From Pseudevernia furfuracea (Eukaryota > Ascomycota > Lecanoromycetes > Lecanorales > Parmeliaceae): a stretch of DNA of 64,000 bases. The stretch lies in contig JAIUPT010000021.1 in assembly GCA_022315425.1 (NCBI GenBank), positions 248,001 to 312,000 of the forward strand. The letters run 5' to 3'. Below the pieces are notes generated by a model. The model was not told the DNA's origin, made no database searches, and saw only the letters and a list, made by a program, of their open reading frames with translations. Positions 9,621-21,537 of this stretch are shown here, piece by piece. Each line of letters starts with the position of its first letter. The first letter of the stretch is position 1. Position numbers and translations under genes: made by a program.

Positions 9621-10583
9621 ATGCTTTCTAATACGAGATTAGCAGCCTCTATGGCCCTACGAGGTATTCTCTCCCCAAACCTTTGTGGTTGCCACCTACG
9701 ACTGACCCATGCTTCTTGACAGCGAAACCAGCATCAGCCCTCCTTCCCTTCCGATCAGGTCCATCAGCGTTTATTTCGTCAACAGCATCAAAGTCTGCTA
9801 CAACAGACGTTACACCATCGCGCGATGCACAAGGCCCGCCGCTCAGCGTAACTGGCAAGCCTCGAAGAGAAGTTCCCTTGCCGAGTCAAGAAAAGAAAGA
9901 GGGTGCCATGCAATACGCCTTGTATGTCTCGTTCACCCAATTTCTGTCTCCAATTTGAAGACGTGGCTAACGATCTTCCCCCTTCCAGAACAACCATGGA
10001 TCAAATTGCTAATTGGGCCCGTCAAGGCTCTTTGTGGCCCATGACATTCGGCCTAGCTTGCTGCGCGATAGAGATGATGCATCTTTCGACACCACGTTAC
10101 GACCAAGATCGCCTGGGTATAATTTTCCGTGCCTCGCCTCGACAGTCAGATGTTATGATTGTTGCTGGCACCCTCACCAACAAGATGGCTCCTGCATTAC
10201 GTCAAGTGTATGATCAGATGCCGGATCCGAGATGGGTGATCAGCATGGGTTCTTGCGCGAACGGAGGGGGTTATTATCACTACAGCTACAGTGTTACTAG
10301 AGGATGCGACCGAATTGTGCCCGTGGATATATACGTGCCTGGATGCCCGCCTACAAGCGAAGCATTGATGTACGGCATTTTCCAACTCCAGAAGAAGATG
10401 AGACATACACGTAAGCATTTCCGGCTCTAGGATTTCTCTTCATCTCAAGTTCCGTTCTTAAGGCACTTGATAGGAGCATTGCTCCTCCAACATGCTTTCA
10501 ATATTCGAGAACCCGTCTTTTGAATAGCCAATGCTAACTCATGCGTTTCATCAGGGATTACGCGCATGTGGTATCGAAAGTGA
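9621..10583 (+). CDS. NDUFS7: NADH:ubiquinone oxidoreductase 20-kDa (PSST) subunit, complex I
   Basis: Four exons rebuilt by hand: 9621-9663, 9723-9921, 9989-10410 and 10555-10583, giving 230 residues. Introns are 59, 67 and 144 nt and all keep phase. This is the core complex I subunit carrying iron-sulfur cluster N2 next to the quinone site. The N-terminal 40 residues are basic and Ser/Ala-rich with few acids, as in mitochondrial presequences. The [4Fe-4S] cysteines are present at about residues 105, 106 (GLACC), 170 (GSC) and 200 (PGCPP). The invariant GTLTNKMAP and PRWVISMGSCANGGG segments are intact. The end HTRITRMWYRK comes from a nine-codon last exon. It appears complete and functional. 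Confidence 0.97.
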
Positions 10584-10964
10584 AGGATTACGAGCTGGTG
10601 GATCGAGAATTTTTCCCCTTCAACTGTATAGCTTCTGCAAGTATGCATCCGTTTCAGCAGGAGTTTGTTGGCGTTATCTGGTAATTTTAGCGATGTGCAC
10701 AAGCAAACGCCAAATATCATGGCATTGGATCATAGAACAAGCTTTCTACAACCGCGTCTCATGCAATTTCACACCTGTCAGGCTTAGGAACCGGCCGTAG
10801 AACAAACGCCAAGACTTTGGGAACGCCGCAATTCAATTTCCCGCTTTCACGACAAACCACCCTTCAAAATCGAATATGGCACCAATTTGACATCTACACC
10901 AAAATGGTGGCTGACGTGCATGGAGAATATTTGCCATTACGGCTTGGTGTACCACTTTCACGAA
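10584..10964. other. Intergenic spacer between NDUFS7 and MCT1
   Basis: 381 bp, with short open frames only. It holds the 3' flank of NDUFS7 and the promoter of the malonyltransferase gene, both on the plus strand. Confidence 0.5.
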
Positions 10965-12253
10965 ATGAAGCAGTTGACCCATACTTTCCGCCTGAATAGG
11001 CTGGGCAGCTGTTGTCCCCAACGCTTACACAATGCCTTTTGCACTCGACATAGAATACTAGTCTCTTTGTGCAATACAAATTTCACAAGATGGAATTCCA
11101 CAAAGTCGACATCTCGACCCAAGACTGCCCTCTTCTTCCCTGGTATTGAAAACCCATATTCTCTACCAACCCCTCATCACTAACCACTCCCTGCTCAGGC
11201 CAGGGTGTACAGCGCATTGGCATGGCCACTCCATGGGTCTCTGCCTTCCCTCGCATCTGCACTCCATTTCTGGAAGAAATGGACCACATCCTCTCCACGC
11301 CGCTCTCCAAAATCATAGCGGAAGGGCCCAACTCGACCCTCACGGCCACCCCAAACGCTCAACCCGCCATCATGGCTACCTCAATAATGATACTACGTGT
11401 CCTTGAGCAGGAGTTCGATTTCGATACCGGAAAAAGAGTGGATGTTTGTTTGGGGCATAGTCTTGGGGAGTTTGCAGCGCTGGTCAGCAGTCGGCATCTA
11501 CAATACGAGGATGCTCTAAGAATGGTGACCAGAAGGGCGGATACCATGGCCAGGTGCAGTAAGGATGCTACGAATGTCGAGGGCGGGGAGTACGGCATGG
11601 TCGCACTGGTATGCGAACCTGACCGGCTTTTGAGTCTCATCGAAGCAATACACGACTTTCTAGGCCATGGAGTCGGTGAGGGTGGCAGGGCCGATTCAGC
11701 GAGCCACACGCCGCCCATCGAACAGGTGGTCATTGCGAACATCAATAGTAAAAACCAAATCGTACTAAGTGGGAGCATTGAGAAGATTCAGGCTCTTTTG
11801 GTGAACTTGAGGCAATTCGGGGGTCACGATCCAAGGGCTGTGAGGCTCGCAACGGATTCGCCTTTTCACTCCCAAATAATGGCGCCAGCGGCGAAGATGA
11901 TGCGGGATCTGTTGGATGAGACAGAGATCGGCTTCGAGCAGGCTTTGTTCCCATGTGTCAGCAACGTGAGCGCTAGACCCTTTAGTAGCGTGAATCAGTT
12001 GAAGGAATTGCTGTCAAGGCAGTGCGTGGAGACTGTTCGCTGGTGGGATAGCATACGGTGGCTTGATCAAGAGGAGGGAGTGAGGCGCTGGGTGGGCGTT
12101 GGACCGGGAAAGGTCGGGCGGAATCTAGTAGGTAAGGAGGTAGGAATGAGGGGCCAGGATACGATCAGAGGAGGCGGGGTCTGGGGAATCACAGAGCCGA
12201 AAGAGGTTGATGTATTTTTGAGAGGTCTAGAAGCGACAGAGGGCGTGGAGTGA
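10965..12253 (+). CDS. MCT1: Mitochondrial malonyl-CoA:ACP transacylase
   Basis: Two exons, 10965-11142 and 11199-12253, joined by a 56-nt intron that splits a Gly codon; 410 residues. The first exon from MKQLTHTFRLNRLG is Arg-rich and free of acidic residues until about residue 45, as expected for a mitochondrial presequence. The FabD-type domain begins with ALFFPGQGVQRIGM (oxyanion loop GQG at 60-62). It carries the nucleophile elbow GHSLGE with Ser at about 147, and TDSPFHSQIM holds the expected active-site His. The enzyme loads malonyl groups on mitochondrial ACP for type II fatty acid and lipoate synthesis. I chose this start because upstream in-frame Mets lack a presequence-like context. 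Confidence 0.94.
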
Positions 12254-14558
12254 AAGGAGTTTGATTGCTTGAGAGGTGGCTTTACATCACGCGAGTGACA
12301 CTAAATTATCTCCGAGCCGTACCTGCGGCCTTTGTATGTTAGCTTGACTACAAAGGTCTGCTGGGATTCGATGTTGATTTTCGACACAGCCCCGAGGTTT
12401 CAAAACCTCTGATTCGTTCGAAAAACTTGTATTGTCAGTCTTTATCATTTTGATCCATCTCAATGACTTAAGCAAACTACCAAATCATGCTTTGCCTCCA
12501 GAAGATATCATGCGACGTGGGGTAGAGTATGATATATCAGAAAGCTGACTGCGCAATCCTATATTTCATGCATCTAATAAGGTTGTAGTCGCGGTTGGGA
12601 GCTCTACGAATAATTGTTGCGAGGCATAGAATGGATAAGAATACCTACGGTTAAAGCTTGAAACGAAATGTGGTCGCCCGTCGACTTTCCGAACAGCCCC
12701 GAAAATTTCCCCTTCACAACACGGGTCCAAAGTGTTGTCACCACGTGTTTTCGTATTCTCCATCGTTCCCTACTCTCTCCAAGACCCTAAGATGCGATAC
12801 TGGCTATCTCTCAAGAGAGGTTGATGAAGGTAAAGTAAGGTATTATAAGGAGCGCTTAGAGGCGCCGTCATGGCCTGGATCTTTTTAGCGTGCCAAGTGG
12901 TTTTAAGGTTCACTTTAGGCGTTAAATGGCAAGCGCCGCTCCTGCAATCCCAAGCTTGAAGTGGTTGGTCTGATTTCTGCATGATGACAGCAACAAGGGG
13001 CTAGATGTGCGTCCAGTTTCATGCCTGCAATTGGGCGGTCCGTTCTCCTCTCCTCTCCGGATTTCCAATTCCCTACCAGCCGTGATCGCAGTATTTTGAT
13101 TGGTCGATAGACTGGAGACCACATTTCTCCTCATCTTTTTCCTCATATGGTCCGCTGGTCCCGTCCTATCATGACCACTGATGATTAGAATGAATAGTCA
13201 TCTCTCCTTACGCCTAACCTGTTACCGTTCATTAGTTGTCTCTGTCGCCAGCAACGATTTGGCTTGAACTGTACGATTCTTCAATCGATTTTGGAGCCGG
13301 GCTGTCGGTAAGTGAGGTTTGGAGATGACCGAGGCAAACACGGCAAACACGCGCGACGTCGAGCTTGCAAGATTGCGGGGCTATCTCAAGTGTCTCAAAC
13401 TCTCAAGTCTCAAGTGTGCTTCTTTGTGCATGGTGGCGTAGCTAGATCGTTATGATGCTAAACTGTGCCACGGCTCCCGCCGATGCACACCAAATTGGAC
13501 GCAGATGGTGAGACTCGATCCATGAGGGTGTCAGCTTTGTTGGCCAACACTTTGCCAACGCTGATTGGGTCTTGGCGCTTCCAAAAAGGTCTCTGGAACT
13601 GCGGTATAAGCCAGAATGAAGTTGGCCAGTCAAGCTCTCAGTTGCAGTGGTGTTGCAAGATGATGGTGTGTGTTACCTCCTCGGAATCCGAGGTTGCCTC
13701 AGCGGCTTTCCATTTGACCAATGCAATCGCGCCGTCAGACCCTCGTCAATTTTAACTTTACGAGCTTCAGGAAGCGCTAAATTTTTAGCCCTGTGCCGAG
13801 TGGTCAAAGCAAACTGGGGCTGGCCATCTTGCCGCCGAGCTGACTCCTGCTGCCTGCATAATGGCCACGCTAATAATATTTATTGAATAGCGTGACCTTC
13901 TTGGCCCAGGAATATTTGTGTAGGATTCTGCTGAAGAGGTGTAAGCGCCCATGAAAGCATTGAGGGGGGGTGGTGATGAATCCAATCAGGAGCGGGTGGT
14001 GTGTCTTTGCCTTATTCTTGGCTGCAGCCTCGAAATTTGAAACCGAATCATAGTGATCGGCATTCTCCCTAGCAATCGAACTAGTAATTCCCCCGCTCCA
14101 TAATCGCTCACTGCGTTAAAGCACAGCCGCCCTCCCAACTCAGCGTCCCATCCCAACTCCGGCTGTGATCCTGCTGAACCAAGCCGCTGGGTCTCTTTGC
14201 CTCATACAGTGAGGTCTGTGAAGATTCACACTTGTTTTCCAAATGGGTATGAGTGAAGAAAGCGTGCGAAATTAAAAATTTATAGAAGCTAAGCACCGCG
14301 CGACAATTCACGCCAGTCTCATTAGCGCACCGAGGGCGGATCGGTCTTTCTAACCCTCCCTCCCCTCTCTTTCACACCTTCTCTCCAACACGATCGCACC
14401 TTGGTGACGGCTTCACGTATCCCCAAGCTGCCCGCCCAGTTCGTCCCTCGGATACTATGGATCGGTGCTCTCAATCCGCGTCGACTTAGTCTTCAGTAGA
14501 CGCATTATCAAGCGCGCGCACGCGGCCTTCAGACACCTCGAGCAAAGGCGTACTTCAA
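12254..14558. other. Long gene-free region upstream of the Zn2Cys6 fusion gene
   Basis: About 2.3 kb without a convincing gene. The open frames are short, overlap on opposite strands and have no recognisable motifs. It holds the 3' flank of MCT1 and presumably the promoter and 5' leader of the gene at 14704. Long upstream regions are common for regulatory genes in filamentous fungi. No tRNA or transposon end was found. Confidence 0.5.
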
Positions 14559-14635
14559 GTGAGTGTTTAATGTGCCTTGCGCTATGTAGATCGTATATTG
14601 TCTAAAGGCGCGATATTTGCTCACCGCGCTGGCAG
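14559..14635 (+). other. Probable intron in the 5' leader of the Zn2Cys6 fusion gene
   Basis: A donor GTGAGTG at 14559 and an acceptor GGCAG at 14631-14635 bound a 77-nt stretch just upstream of the start codon at 14704. The spacing and sequence suit a fungal intron. Only RNA data could confirm it. Confidence 0.4.
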
Positions 14636-14703
14636 GTCAGAATAAAGAAATTTCGCGCCTACCACACGCAGTAAGCGACAAACTCGCGGGTGTGAGGTGA
14701 ATC

Positions 14704-17225
14704 ATGGCAGCAATCACTTCCAACCAGCCCAGCGCCGGCGAGGGGCAGGGACTTCACGATAATGATCATTTGGCTGAGCCTAGACCATCGTTCACTGCTG
14801 TCAATGGCAACACCTCTCCGGGCCCTCCAGCAAAGCCCAGGCCAGATCATGAGCCTCAGAAGGAGGGTACTGAAATCCCCCCAACTCACCGTCCGATCCT
14901 TCCAAACAATCAGCATGAAGCTCCACAATCTCCGGTTCAACCTCGCCAGGATCGACCAGCAAATGGACCGGAGCCAGCGCGACAAGAGAGACGGCTGTCG
15001 CCAGCTCCAGCTGCACCTCCACCTCCACCTCTGAACCAATCTCAAGCTTCAACACACCCCCAGGCTCCCACACATTCTCAAGGCCCAACACCAGGTCCAA
15101 ATTACGCTCACCCATTCGAACGCCCACCCTCAACGGCTTCACAACGGCCTGAGACCTCCAACGAACCAAGAGCACAATACCCAAACCATTCCAGGACTCC
15201 GAGTAATCAACAACAAAATGGGGTCATGAGTCCCCAGGTGCAAAAGCGAAAGCGGTCCTTTGATGGGGAGAACCAACGCCGTCCCGATTATGATCACCAA
15301 GCCGTGTACCCCATGCATGGTCCTCCTCCCAGCCCCGGCGGTCAGCGTATGCATAGCATGGACAACGGCCCTTCAAGGGAGCGACCAGCCTACAGCCCTC
15401 GCCAAACGTATCCTCCACCCCCAGAAACGTATCCGCCGCCACCTCCAGATGCGTATCATGGGCCGCCGCAGATGCGAGAAAGCCCTCCTGATATTTACCC
15501 ACGACCGGATCGACACCAGCATGTGAGGAATGACTACGATAACCCTGTCGACCCTTCTATTGCCCCAGGTCAACCCAGACCATACTATTCAGACCAACAG
15601 ATGGCTGATTCGCTGCGACAACACAATCGAAGCTATGATTCAATGCCTCCTCGTGACAGTTATGGGACTCCAGAGGACGATGATGAGCATGGACCATACG
15701 GGGATTATGGTGCGAACCGTAGCTCTGCAGACCTAGATCGTAAGCGGAGAAAGAGAGTTTTCAGCAATCGTACCAAAACAGGATGCATGACCTGTAGACG
15801 GAGAAAGAAGAAGTGTGATGAACAACATCCGGAATGTAAGCTCAATTCTCGAGTACCTTTTCACGCTGAGATCTGTTTACTAACAACCATTAGGTAACAA
15901 CTGCTTGCGAGGGGGTTTTGTCTGCGAAGGGTACACCATGAGAAATACGTGGCAGAAACCAACCAACGCCAAACAGCCCATCCCTCTTCAATCAAAAAAT
16001 GGCTACCCGCCCCAGGGTACTCCTTCTCGTGCTACATATCCACCTGCCCCTCGCTATCAGGAGACCAGCCCAGAGTACCCAGGCCCGTCGCCTCACCAGA
16101 TGCAGAGGTCGTACGAAGGGGATCGAGTCAAGCCAATCGATGTTGACAATGATCGTGACCAAGTCTATGGGAGGCAGAGTCCTCCGGACCAACAGAAGGC
16201 TGCATGGGCCAAAGCTCCACGACCGTACCCAAGCCATCCTCCGTCTATGTCCAAGTATGACCAAAACGGCCACCGTGGTTCCGTGTACGAGATGCCTGAT
16301 TCCCAAGAGCAAAATTCAATGCATCCGCCAGCTTCTGTGCATCGGACCAACTCCTCTGCGTCGCAATACTCTCAACAAGCACCTCATCCACCAAATCACA
16401 ATAACACTCCACCAAATCAAAACAACGTACAGGCCATTGCCCAAGCAGCTACAACCCACTCAGCCGCTATACGTCCATCTCCATCACGTCACAATGAGCA
16501 ATACACCGAGCGAGAAAAGATGCTGAAGGGGCTGTACTATTTCCCGTTGACCCCTGCCCTCACCGAGGACCGCGAGCGCTGCATTGCCGCCATCTGGCGT
16601 TTCAATAACGCAACGAACCCATCTCATGGTGCCAGCCCTGAAGAGCGCTGTCGCTTCTTCCGTAAAATCATCAGCCTGCGCCCAACTCCGGAGCCACCTG
16701 GTCCCAACGGCGAAATCCCGGCTCCGCAGATGGAATTGCCCTTCGGTAGTGTGGGTGAGCGAGTTGTTGTAGAGGCGCCTTTCAATTGCGACTACGGTTA
16801 CAATATTACCGTGGGCGATGACGTGCTTATTGGTGCTGATTGTCGCATCTCTGATACTTGTTCAGTCACGATTGGAGCGAGATGCATTTTCAGCCCTAAT
16901 GTGAAGCTTGTCTGTGCTACCTATCCCATTGATCCGAGGAGGCGCAAGGGGAGCAATGGGGCGGCCTTGGGTAGGAACATTGTGATTGAAGAGGATTGCT
17001 GGATTGGAAGCAACGTGACCATTCTGGCTGGTGTGAGGGTTGGCAAGAGCAGCACTGTTGGCGCCGGAAGTTTGCTACATCAAGTAAGACGGACCCTATT
17101 CCTGACACAAAGCTTAAAAGTAGAGACTAACGAAGGAACAGGATGTCCCAAGATTTACAGTAGTAGCAGGCAACCCTGCCAAAGTGAGCCGAGGCATTTA
17201 CGACGGGAACGCTGACGGCCAGTGA
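14704..17225 (+). CDS. Zn2Cys6 domain fused to a maltose/galactoside O-acetyltransferase-like domain
   Basis: Three exons: 14704-15835, 15894-17083 and 17142-17225; two 58-nt introns, 801 residues. Residues 1-350 are Pro/Gln-rich and disordered. Residues 361-388 form a canonical C-x2-C-x6-C-x6-C-x2-C-x6-C binuclear zinc cluster preceded by basic KRRKR. The first intron cuts inside this motif at the fourth Cys. A second disordered linker follows. Residues 582-640 match the Mac domain that precedes sugar acetyltransferases. Residues 660-801 show left-handed beta-helix hexapeptide repeats (ITVGDDVLIGADCRI, VTILAGVRVGKSSTVGAGS) ending DVPRFTVVAGNPAKV. Acetyl-CoA-dependent O-acetylation is inferred for the C-terminus and DNA binding for the zinc cluster. 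The usual fungal transcription factor middle homology region is absent. Confidence 0.9.
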
Positions 17226-17994
17226 ACCTCGATCTGGCAGACTGTACTGCGGTATTTCAAACCTACTGTGCACTATTCTTCGAGACTTATTAAATGGAAG
17301 GCTCGCCTTCACCATCTTGAGATCCTTTATGATACCGAAAGACGGCCGAGATGTTGACGGATAGTGATTCACGAGCGGGCGAAGACTCCATCACCCTTGG
17401 TGCTTTATAATGTTCATGTCCTTTTTTACCTTCGAAGCTTGGATCGAAGGCTTGCTTTCACGCTCTTCGGGTTCATCAATACCAAAAAATGGCTCCGGAC
17501 CTGCATTCTTATTTTTTGGCGCATCCTCTGGTGCGAGGCGCAGAGTAGCGGCCTTTTTTTTTGTCAAAAGTGTGTGTGCTTCAGACGGTATTATTCCCAG
17601 AGAGAAAATTCGCCTGCGTCGAACAGAGGCGTTGGCGCCAGTGCGGCATGTGTGTTTTTTTATTATTTTTAGCTACACCATTCAGTTCGTGAATAGCTTC
17701 AGGGGATGGAAGTGTAAATAGCTCTCTCGATTTAGCTCAAGCTCAAGCTTTCATCAAGACTCTCCAACCGAGACGGGGCACCAGTGAGATCCGGAGGGAC
17801 GCGTCTGATTCTGTAGGCATGTAAAATCCCATGCACGTCATCAGAGCACAGAAGTCGACAATATCAGCAGCACAGGGAACGATTCAGAAATGCATTTCAA
17901 CAAGTTTTTTTTGGCATGTACCGTATCTATCTGTATCGCTCATCAACCATGCCTCATGATGCTGCTCTGCTTTCCATCTCCAGCCACAGATCGC
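17226..17994. other. Convergent spacer
   Basis: 769 bp between the ends of the fusion gene (+) and the SDR gene (-). T-rich runs occur at about 17550-17570 and 17650-17670. Overlapping short open frames have no protein-like features. Confidence 0.5.
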
Positions 17995-18901
17995 TTAGCC
18001 ATTGACCACAACGCCGCCGTTAGGATGCAGACTCTGGCCAGAGATCATGCTGCTGTCCTGACTAGCCAAGAACACAAAGCAGGTCGCAATTTCCGACGGC
18101 TGCGCCGGACGACCCATGGGTGTAGCGCTGAGTTGATCCTGTGCCTCTTTGGTCATGGTTGAGGGGATCAGTGGGGTCCAGACGGGACCAGGGCAGACGG
18201 CGTTGACGCGGATACCGTGACTGATCTGCTGGTTGTGCAGTCCGCGTGTGAAGGCCACGATGGCGCCTTTGCTGGAGGTGTAGTCGAGCAAGTCAGGACG
18301 ACCTATGTATGCGTTGACGGAAGCGCAGTTGCAGACCGTGTCGCCGCTCTTCATGTGCTTGAGGGCGTATTTGGAGAGGTAGAAGTAGGGGTGGATGTTG
18401 GTGTCGAAGGTCTTCAGCCATTGCTCTCTGTTGGTTCGAGTTAGCATTGATGTCGTTAGGTAGAAGATTGGGGGGGGGGGCTTGCTCTGAAAGCTCACTG
18501 ATCGTGGGAATCATATTCTGATATGCGGCGTTGTTCACGAGAATGTTGATGGCGCCCATTTCTGAGACGGCCTTCTCGACGAGTTCTGCGCAGTTTTCCT
18601 TCTTGGTAAGGTCTGTGGGGAATAGATAGCATTTCGCTCCGTGCTTCTCGACCGCTTCCTTGGTCTCTTCGGCATCCTTTTGTTCGTCGGGTAGATAGGC
18701 GATTATGCTGTCCGCACCTTCCATAGCGTAGAGGATAGCAATGGCACGTCCGATGCCAGAGTCACCACCCGTAATGATGGCTTTCTTGCCCTTCAGCTTG
18801 CCGGCTGCACGGTAGGTCTGGTAGCCGCCATCTTCGGTGGGTATTTCCTTGTCTGCTGGATCGGGTCCTTTCATGTCACTCTGCTGGCTTGGCTGGCTCA
18901 T
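17995..18901 (-). CDS. Short-chain dehydrogenase/reductase with a probable GC-AG intron
   Basis: Two exons, 18901-18486 and 18427-17995, 282 residues. This is an NAD(P)-dependent SDR of the glucose/ribitol dehydrogenase-like group. The cofactor motif TGGDSGIG is at 44-51, NNAA at 123-126, and the catalytic residues are Ser175, Tyr188 and Lys192 (YTSSK). The best exon junction gives SELSEEQWLKTFDTN, as the family expects. It requires a GC donor (GCAAGC, 18485) and CAG acceptor, with branch-like GCTAAC inside. A GT donor 12 nt earlier would break the conserved segment and need a poor acceptor. The 58-nt intron contains a run of C on the coding strand. The substrate cannot be told. There is no targeting signal, so it is probably cytosolic. 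Confidence 0.9.
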
Positions 18902-20346
18902 GCTCTGGATGGGGACTTGGTGACCTGGTTTTGAGTGTCAATACAGGCTGCAAAGCTTTGTGTGGTGACAGAAGTCTACCAGAGGTGAACTGGGAGTCTT
19001 GGCCTGTGGCCGCTTTGGCAGCGTTCTTTACTGCGTCCATGATGGGTTTTAGAGCTTTGTTTGTTCGTTTGAATGTATGTAAAAAATCGTGGTAGCAATT
19101 GATGAGAGAAAAGTATTTGTTGTGGTGTAGAAATTAATTACGTCAATAACAGCATGACGTGCACAACCCACGTGCAAGATCATGGACCCTGACACTGAGA
19201 ACATCCTGACTCGAATACAACTAGTATTTCGAGCAGTTACCAATACTTTCATGTCCTTTAGGCAGGACGGGCCTCGTGCGTCGCAGCATCAGAATCGTCA
19301 AGCCAAGGCACGAGGGAAACGAGGGAAACGAGAATTTAGACTGGATGACTACGACTACCCTAGCGTTTCTAAATGTACCTGCAATGATATGACCACTCGA
19401 CCTTCTGCAAATCTCACTCTTCTCCATCAAGCATCAAGATGGAAAATGACAGTAAGATTGAAAGGTGGCGTACTAGTGTGAATCAAAGGCACCAGATACC
19501 CCGGAAGGGGGGGGGGGGTAAAGGCTTGCAGAGCCTTGACTCCAACTCCTGTCAATGCACTTGTTCGATTCCTGCCTTGAAATGCAAGTACTACATACTC
19601 ATCCAGCTTGGCAGCGGGTCAGCTTTTATGGACAAAGAGGTACTCTTAGGGTTTCACTCCCTGTGAACTGATATTTTCTTACCAGACCGTTCAAGCATTC
19701 TCAAACTCCTTCTCGGAGATTTGAAAATGTGCCAATGGGTCTGTCCCCATACTTGCCCACCGCAGATTACGCCTCTCTTCTTGGGGTGCCCCACACCTTG
19801 CCAGTAGAGAGGGAACATTGGCTTTTTGATCTCGGTCTCACTTCCCACTCGTATTCCCAAGATGAGTGAGCAGGCAGTGGTAGTGACCGACCGGGAATGA
19901 ATGACAAAGAGAGTGGCAAATTCTCCTTCCCCTATTCTCGGACACCGCTGATTTCCGCCTTCAACATACCGAGCTTTTCTTGGAACATTATTTCTCACGC
20001 CGAAGCAGCGTCTGCAGGTGGCCCCAATGTTGGAGTATATCGCAAATGAGAGATGAACATGCTGGCGCATGAGTGCTAAGCACTGGTCATTCAATTCTTC
20101 AATGGGCGGAGATTTCTCATGTGAAGTCAGGCCAGAGGCACATGAGTGCGAGAGATGCAAATTCCAAATAAGTCAGGCCAAAGCAACAGCTGGCACATCA
20201 ATCAAAACATTTGAGATACTAGAATGACAATGCTTCTCGCTGCATAGCTCATCATACATACAATGTAAGGTCGTAACCGCAAGTGTCTAAATCAATACCA
20301 GTTTTGTGTGGAAAGGCCCGCAAATTCCTACTTCCTTGAATCACCA
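18902..20346. other. Intergenic region with a poly-G run
   Basis: About 1.4 kb. A 168-codon open frame on the minus strand (19654-20160) has no recognisable features and I do not call it. A 12-base G run sits at about 19507-19518, and a short repeated gagggaaac unit is at 19311-19330. The region holds the SDR promoter and the 3' flank of HEM2. Confidence 0.5.
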
Positions 20347-21537
20347 TCAACTTGACAACCAATCTAAGAATTGTGGCGTGAAATAAGACACCACGATGGT
20401 TGCCCCTGCCCTCAATATGCCCTCCGTACTTTCAAATGCCATTGTCTTGATGTCAAACACCCCTGCGGCTGCCGCTGCGTGAATCATAGCAAATTCCCCA
20501 CTAACCTGGTACGCCGCGACCGGCATATCCTTTCCTATCTCCTTCGCGTCGCTAATGATATCGAGATACGAACTCGCAGGCTTCACCATGATGATATCAG
20601 CACCTTCTTGGATATCGCGATGTATAGCCCGCCGAGCCAGACCTCGACCGCCTGGGGGTAATTGGTAGCATTTGCGATCGCCGAAAGACGGACAAGAACC
20701 TGCAGCATCACGGAAGGGGCCGTAGAGACAGCCGGAAAATTTGGCAGAATAGGACATGAGGACAACTTTATGCGCTATGCCGGCTTCGATGAGCTTCAGT
20801 TTTATAGCGCGGATCCGTCCGTCATTCATGTCGGAAGGCGCCACGCAATGGGCGCCTGCCTCCGCGTATGCCATGGCTACATCGCTTATGCGGTCGATAG
20901 AGAGGCTGTTATTGAGGCTACCGTCGTCGCGCAGAATACCGCAGTGGCCGTGTGAGGTGTACTCGCAGAGGCACACGTCGGCGACGATGAAGAGAGAAGG
21001 AAAGCGGGCGCGAAGGAGACGGATAGATTGAATCACTGGGCCTTGAGGATCATCGGCTGCGGTACCGAGGGCGTCTTTAACATTTGGGGCGATAGGGACA
21101 CCGAAGAGGATTACGGAACGTAGGCCTTTCCGTACAAGAGGTTCGAGGTGAGGGATGAGTTTGTTGATGCCACGGCGGTGTTGGTTGGGAAGGGAAGGAA
21201 TGAGGGTCTCTTCTTCAGCTTGGTCGGATATGAAAAGGGGGTAGATGAGCATCGACTGTGTATATTAACATAGTGTGGTATGAAAGATTAAAGGCTGTAG
21301 TACCTTTGTTAGTTGTCTCTCGGCCTGCCAGGACCGTGTGAGCGGATGGCTATAACCTCCATGAAGTTGACTCGAGATATCGCCGGATATGCTGACGCTC
21401 GTCGCTGCCGTACTCACGTACGATCTGGCATACGAACCTGTAGTTGACCTGGCAGAAGGTCTCGAGGCGCGGGACGCTTGGTCGTTAGGATTGTTGTCCC
21501 GAAATGCCAGGTCTGAGACCAGCGAAGAGAACGACAT
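20347..21537 (-). CDS. HEM2: Delta-aminolevulinic acid dehydratase (porphobilinogen synthase)
   Basis: Two exons, 21537-21304 and 21255-20347, joined in phase 0 across a 48-nt intron; 380 residues. It condenses two 5-aminolevulinate molecules to porphobilinogen in cytosolic haem synthesis. The zinc-site cysteines lie in DVCLCEYTSHGHCG (about 173, 175 and 183). The two active-site lysines are in LMSYSAKFSG (Lys250) and IMVKPAS (Lys303, Schiff base). The N-terminal 50 residues are Ser/Ala-rich, as in other filamentous fungal HEM2 proteins, and ISSQLHGGY follows. It looks complete. It is divergent from the gene at 22730, with about 1.2 kb between their starts. Confidence 0.97.

Noticed and set aside
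19540..19585. ttgttcgattcctg resembling a tRNA T-loop
   Set aside because: The preceding 60 bases do not fold as a tRNA and include a poly-G run.
19654..20160. 168-codon minus-strand open frame
   Set aside because: No domain, signal peptide or coding-like bias, and no start context; treated as chance.
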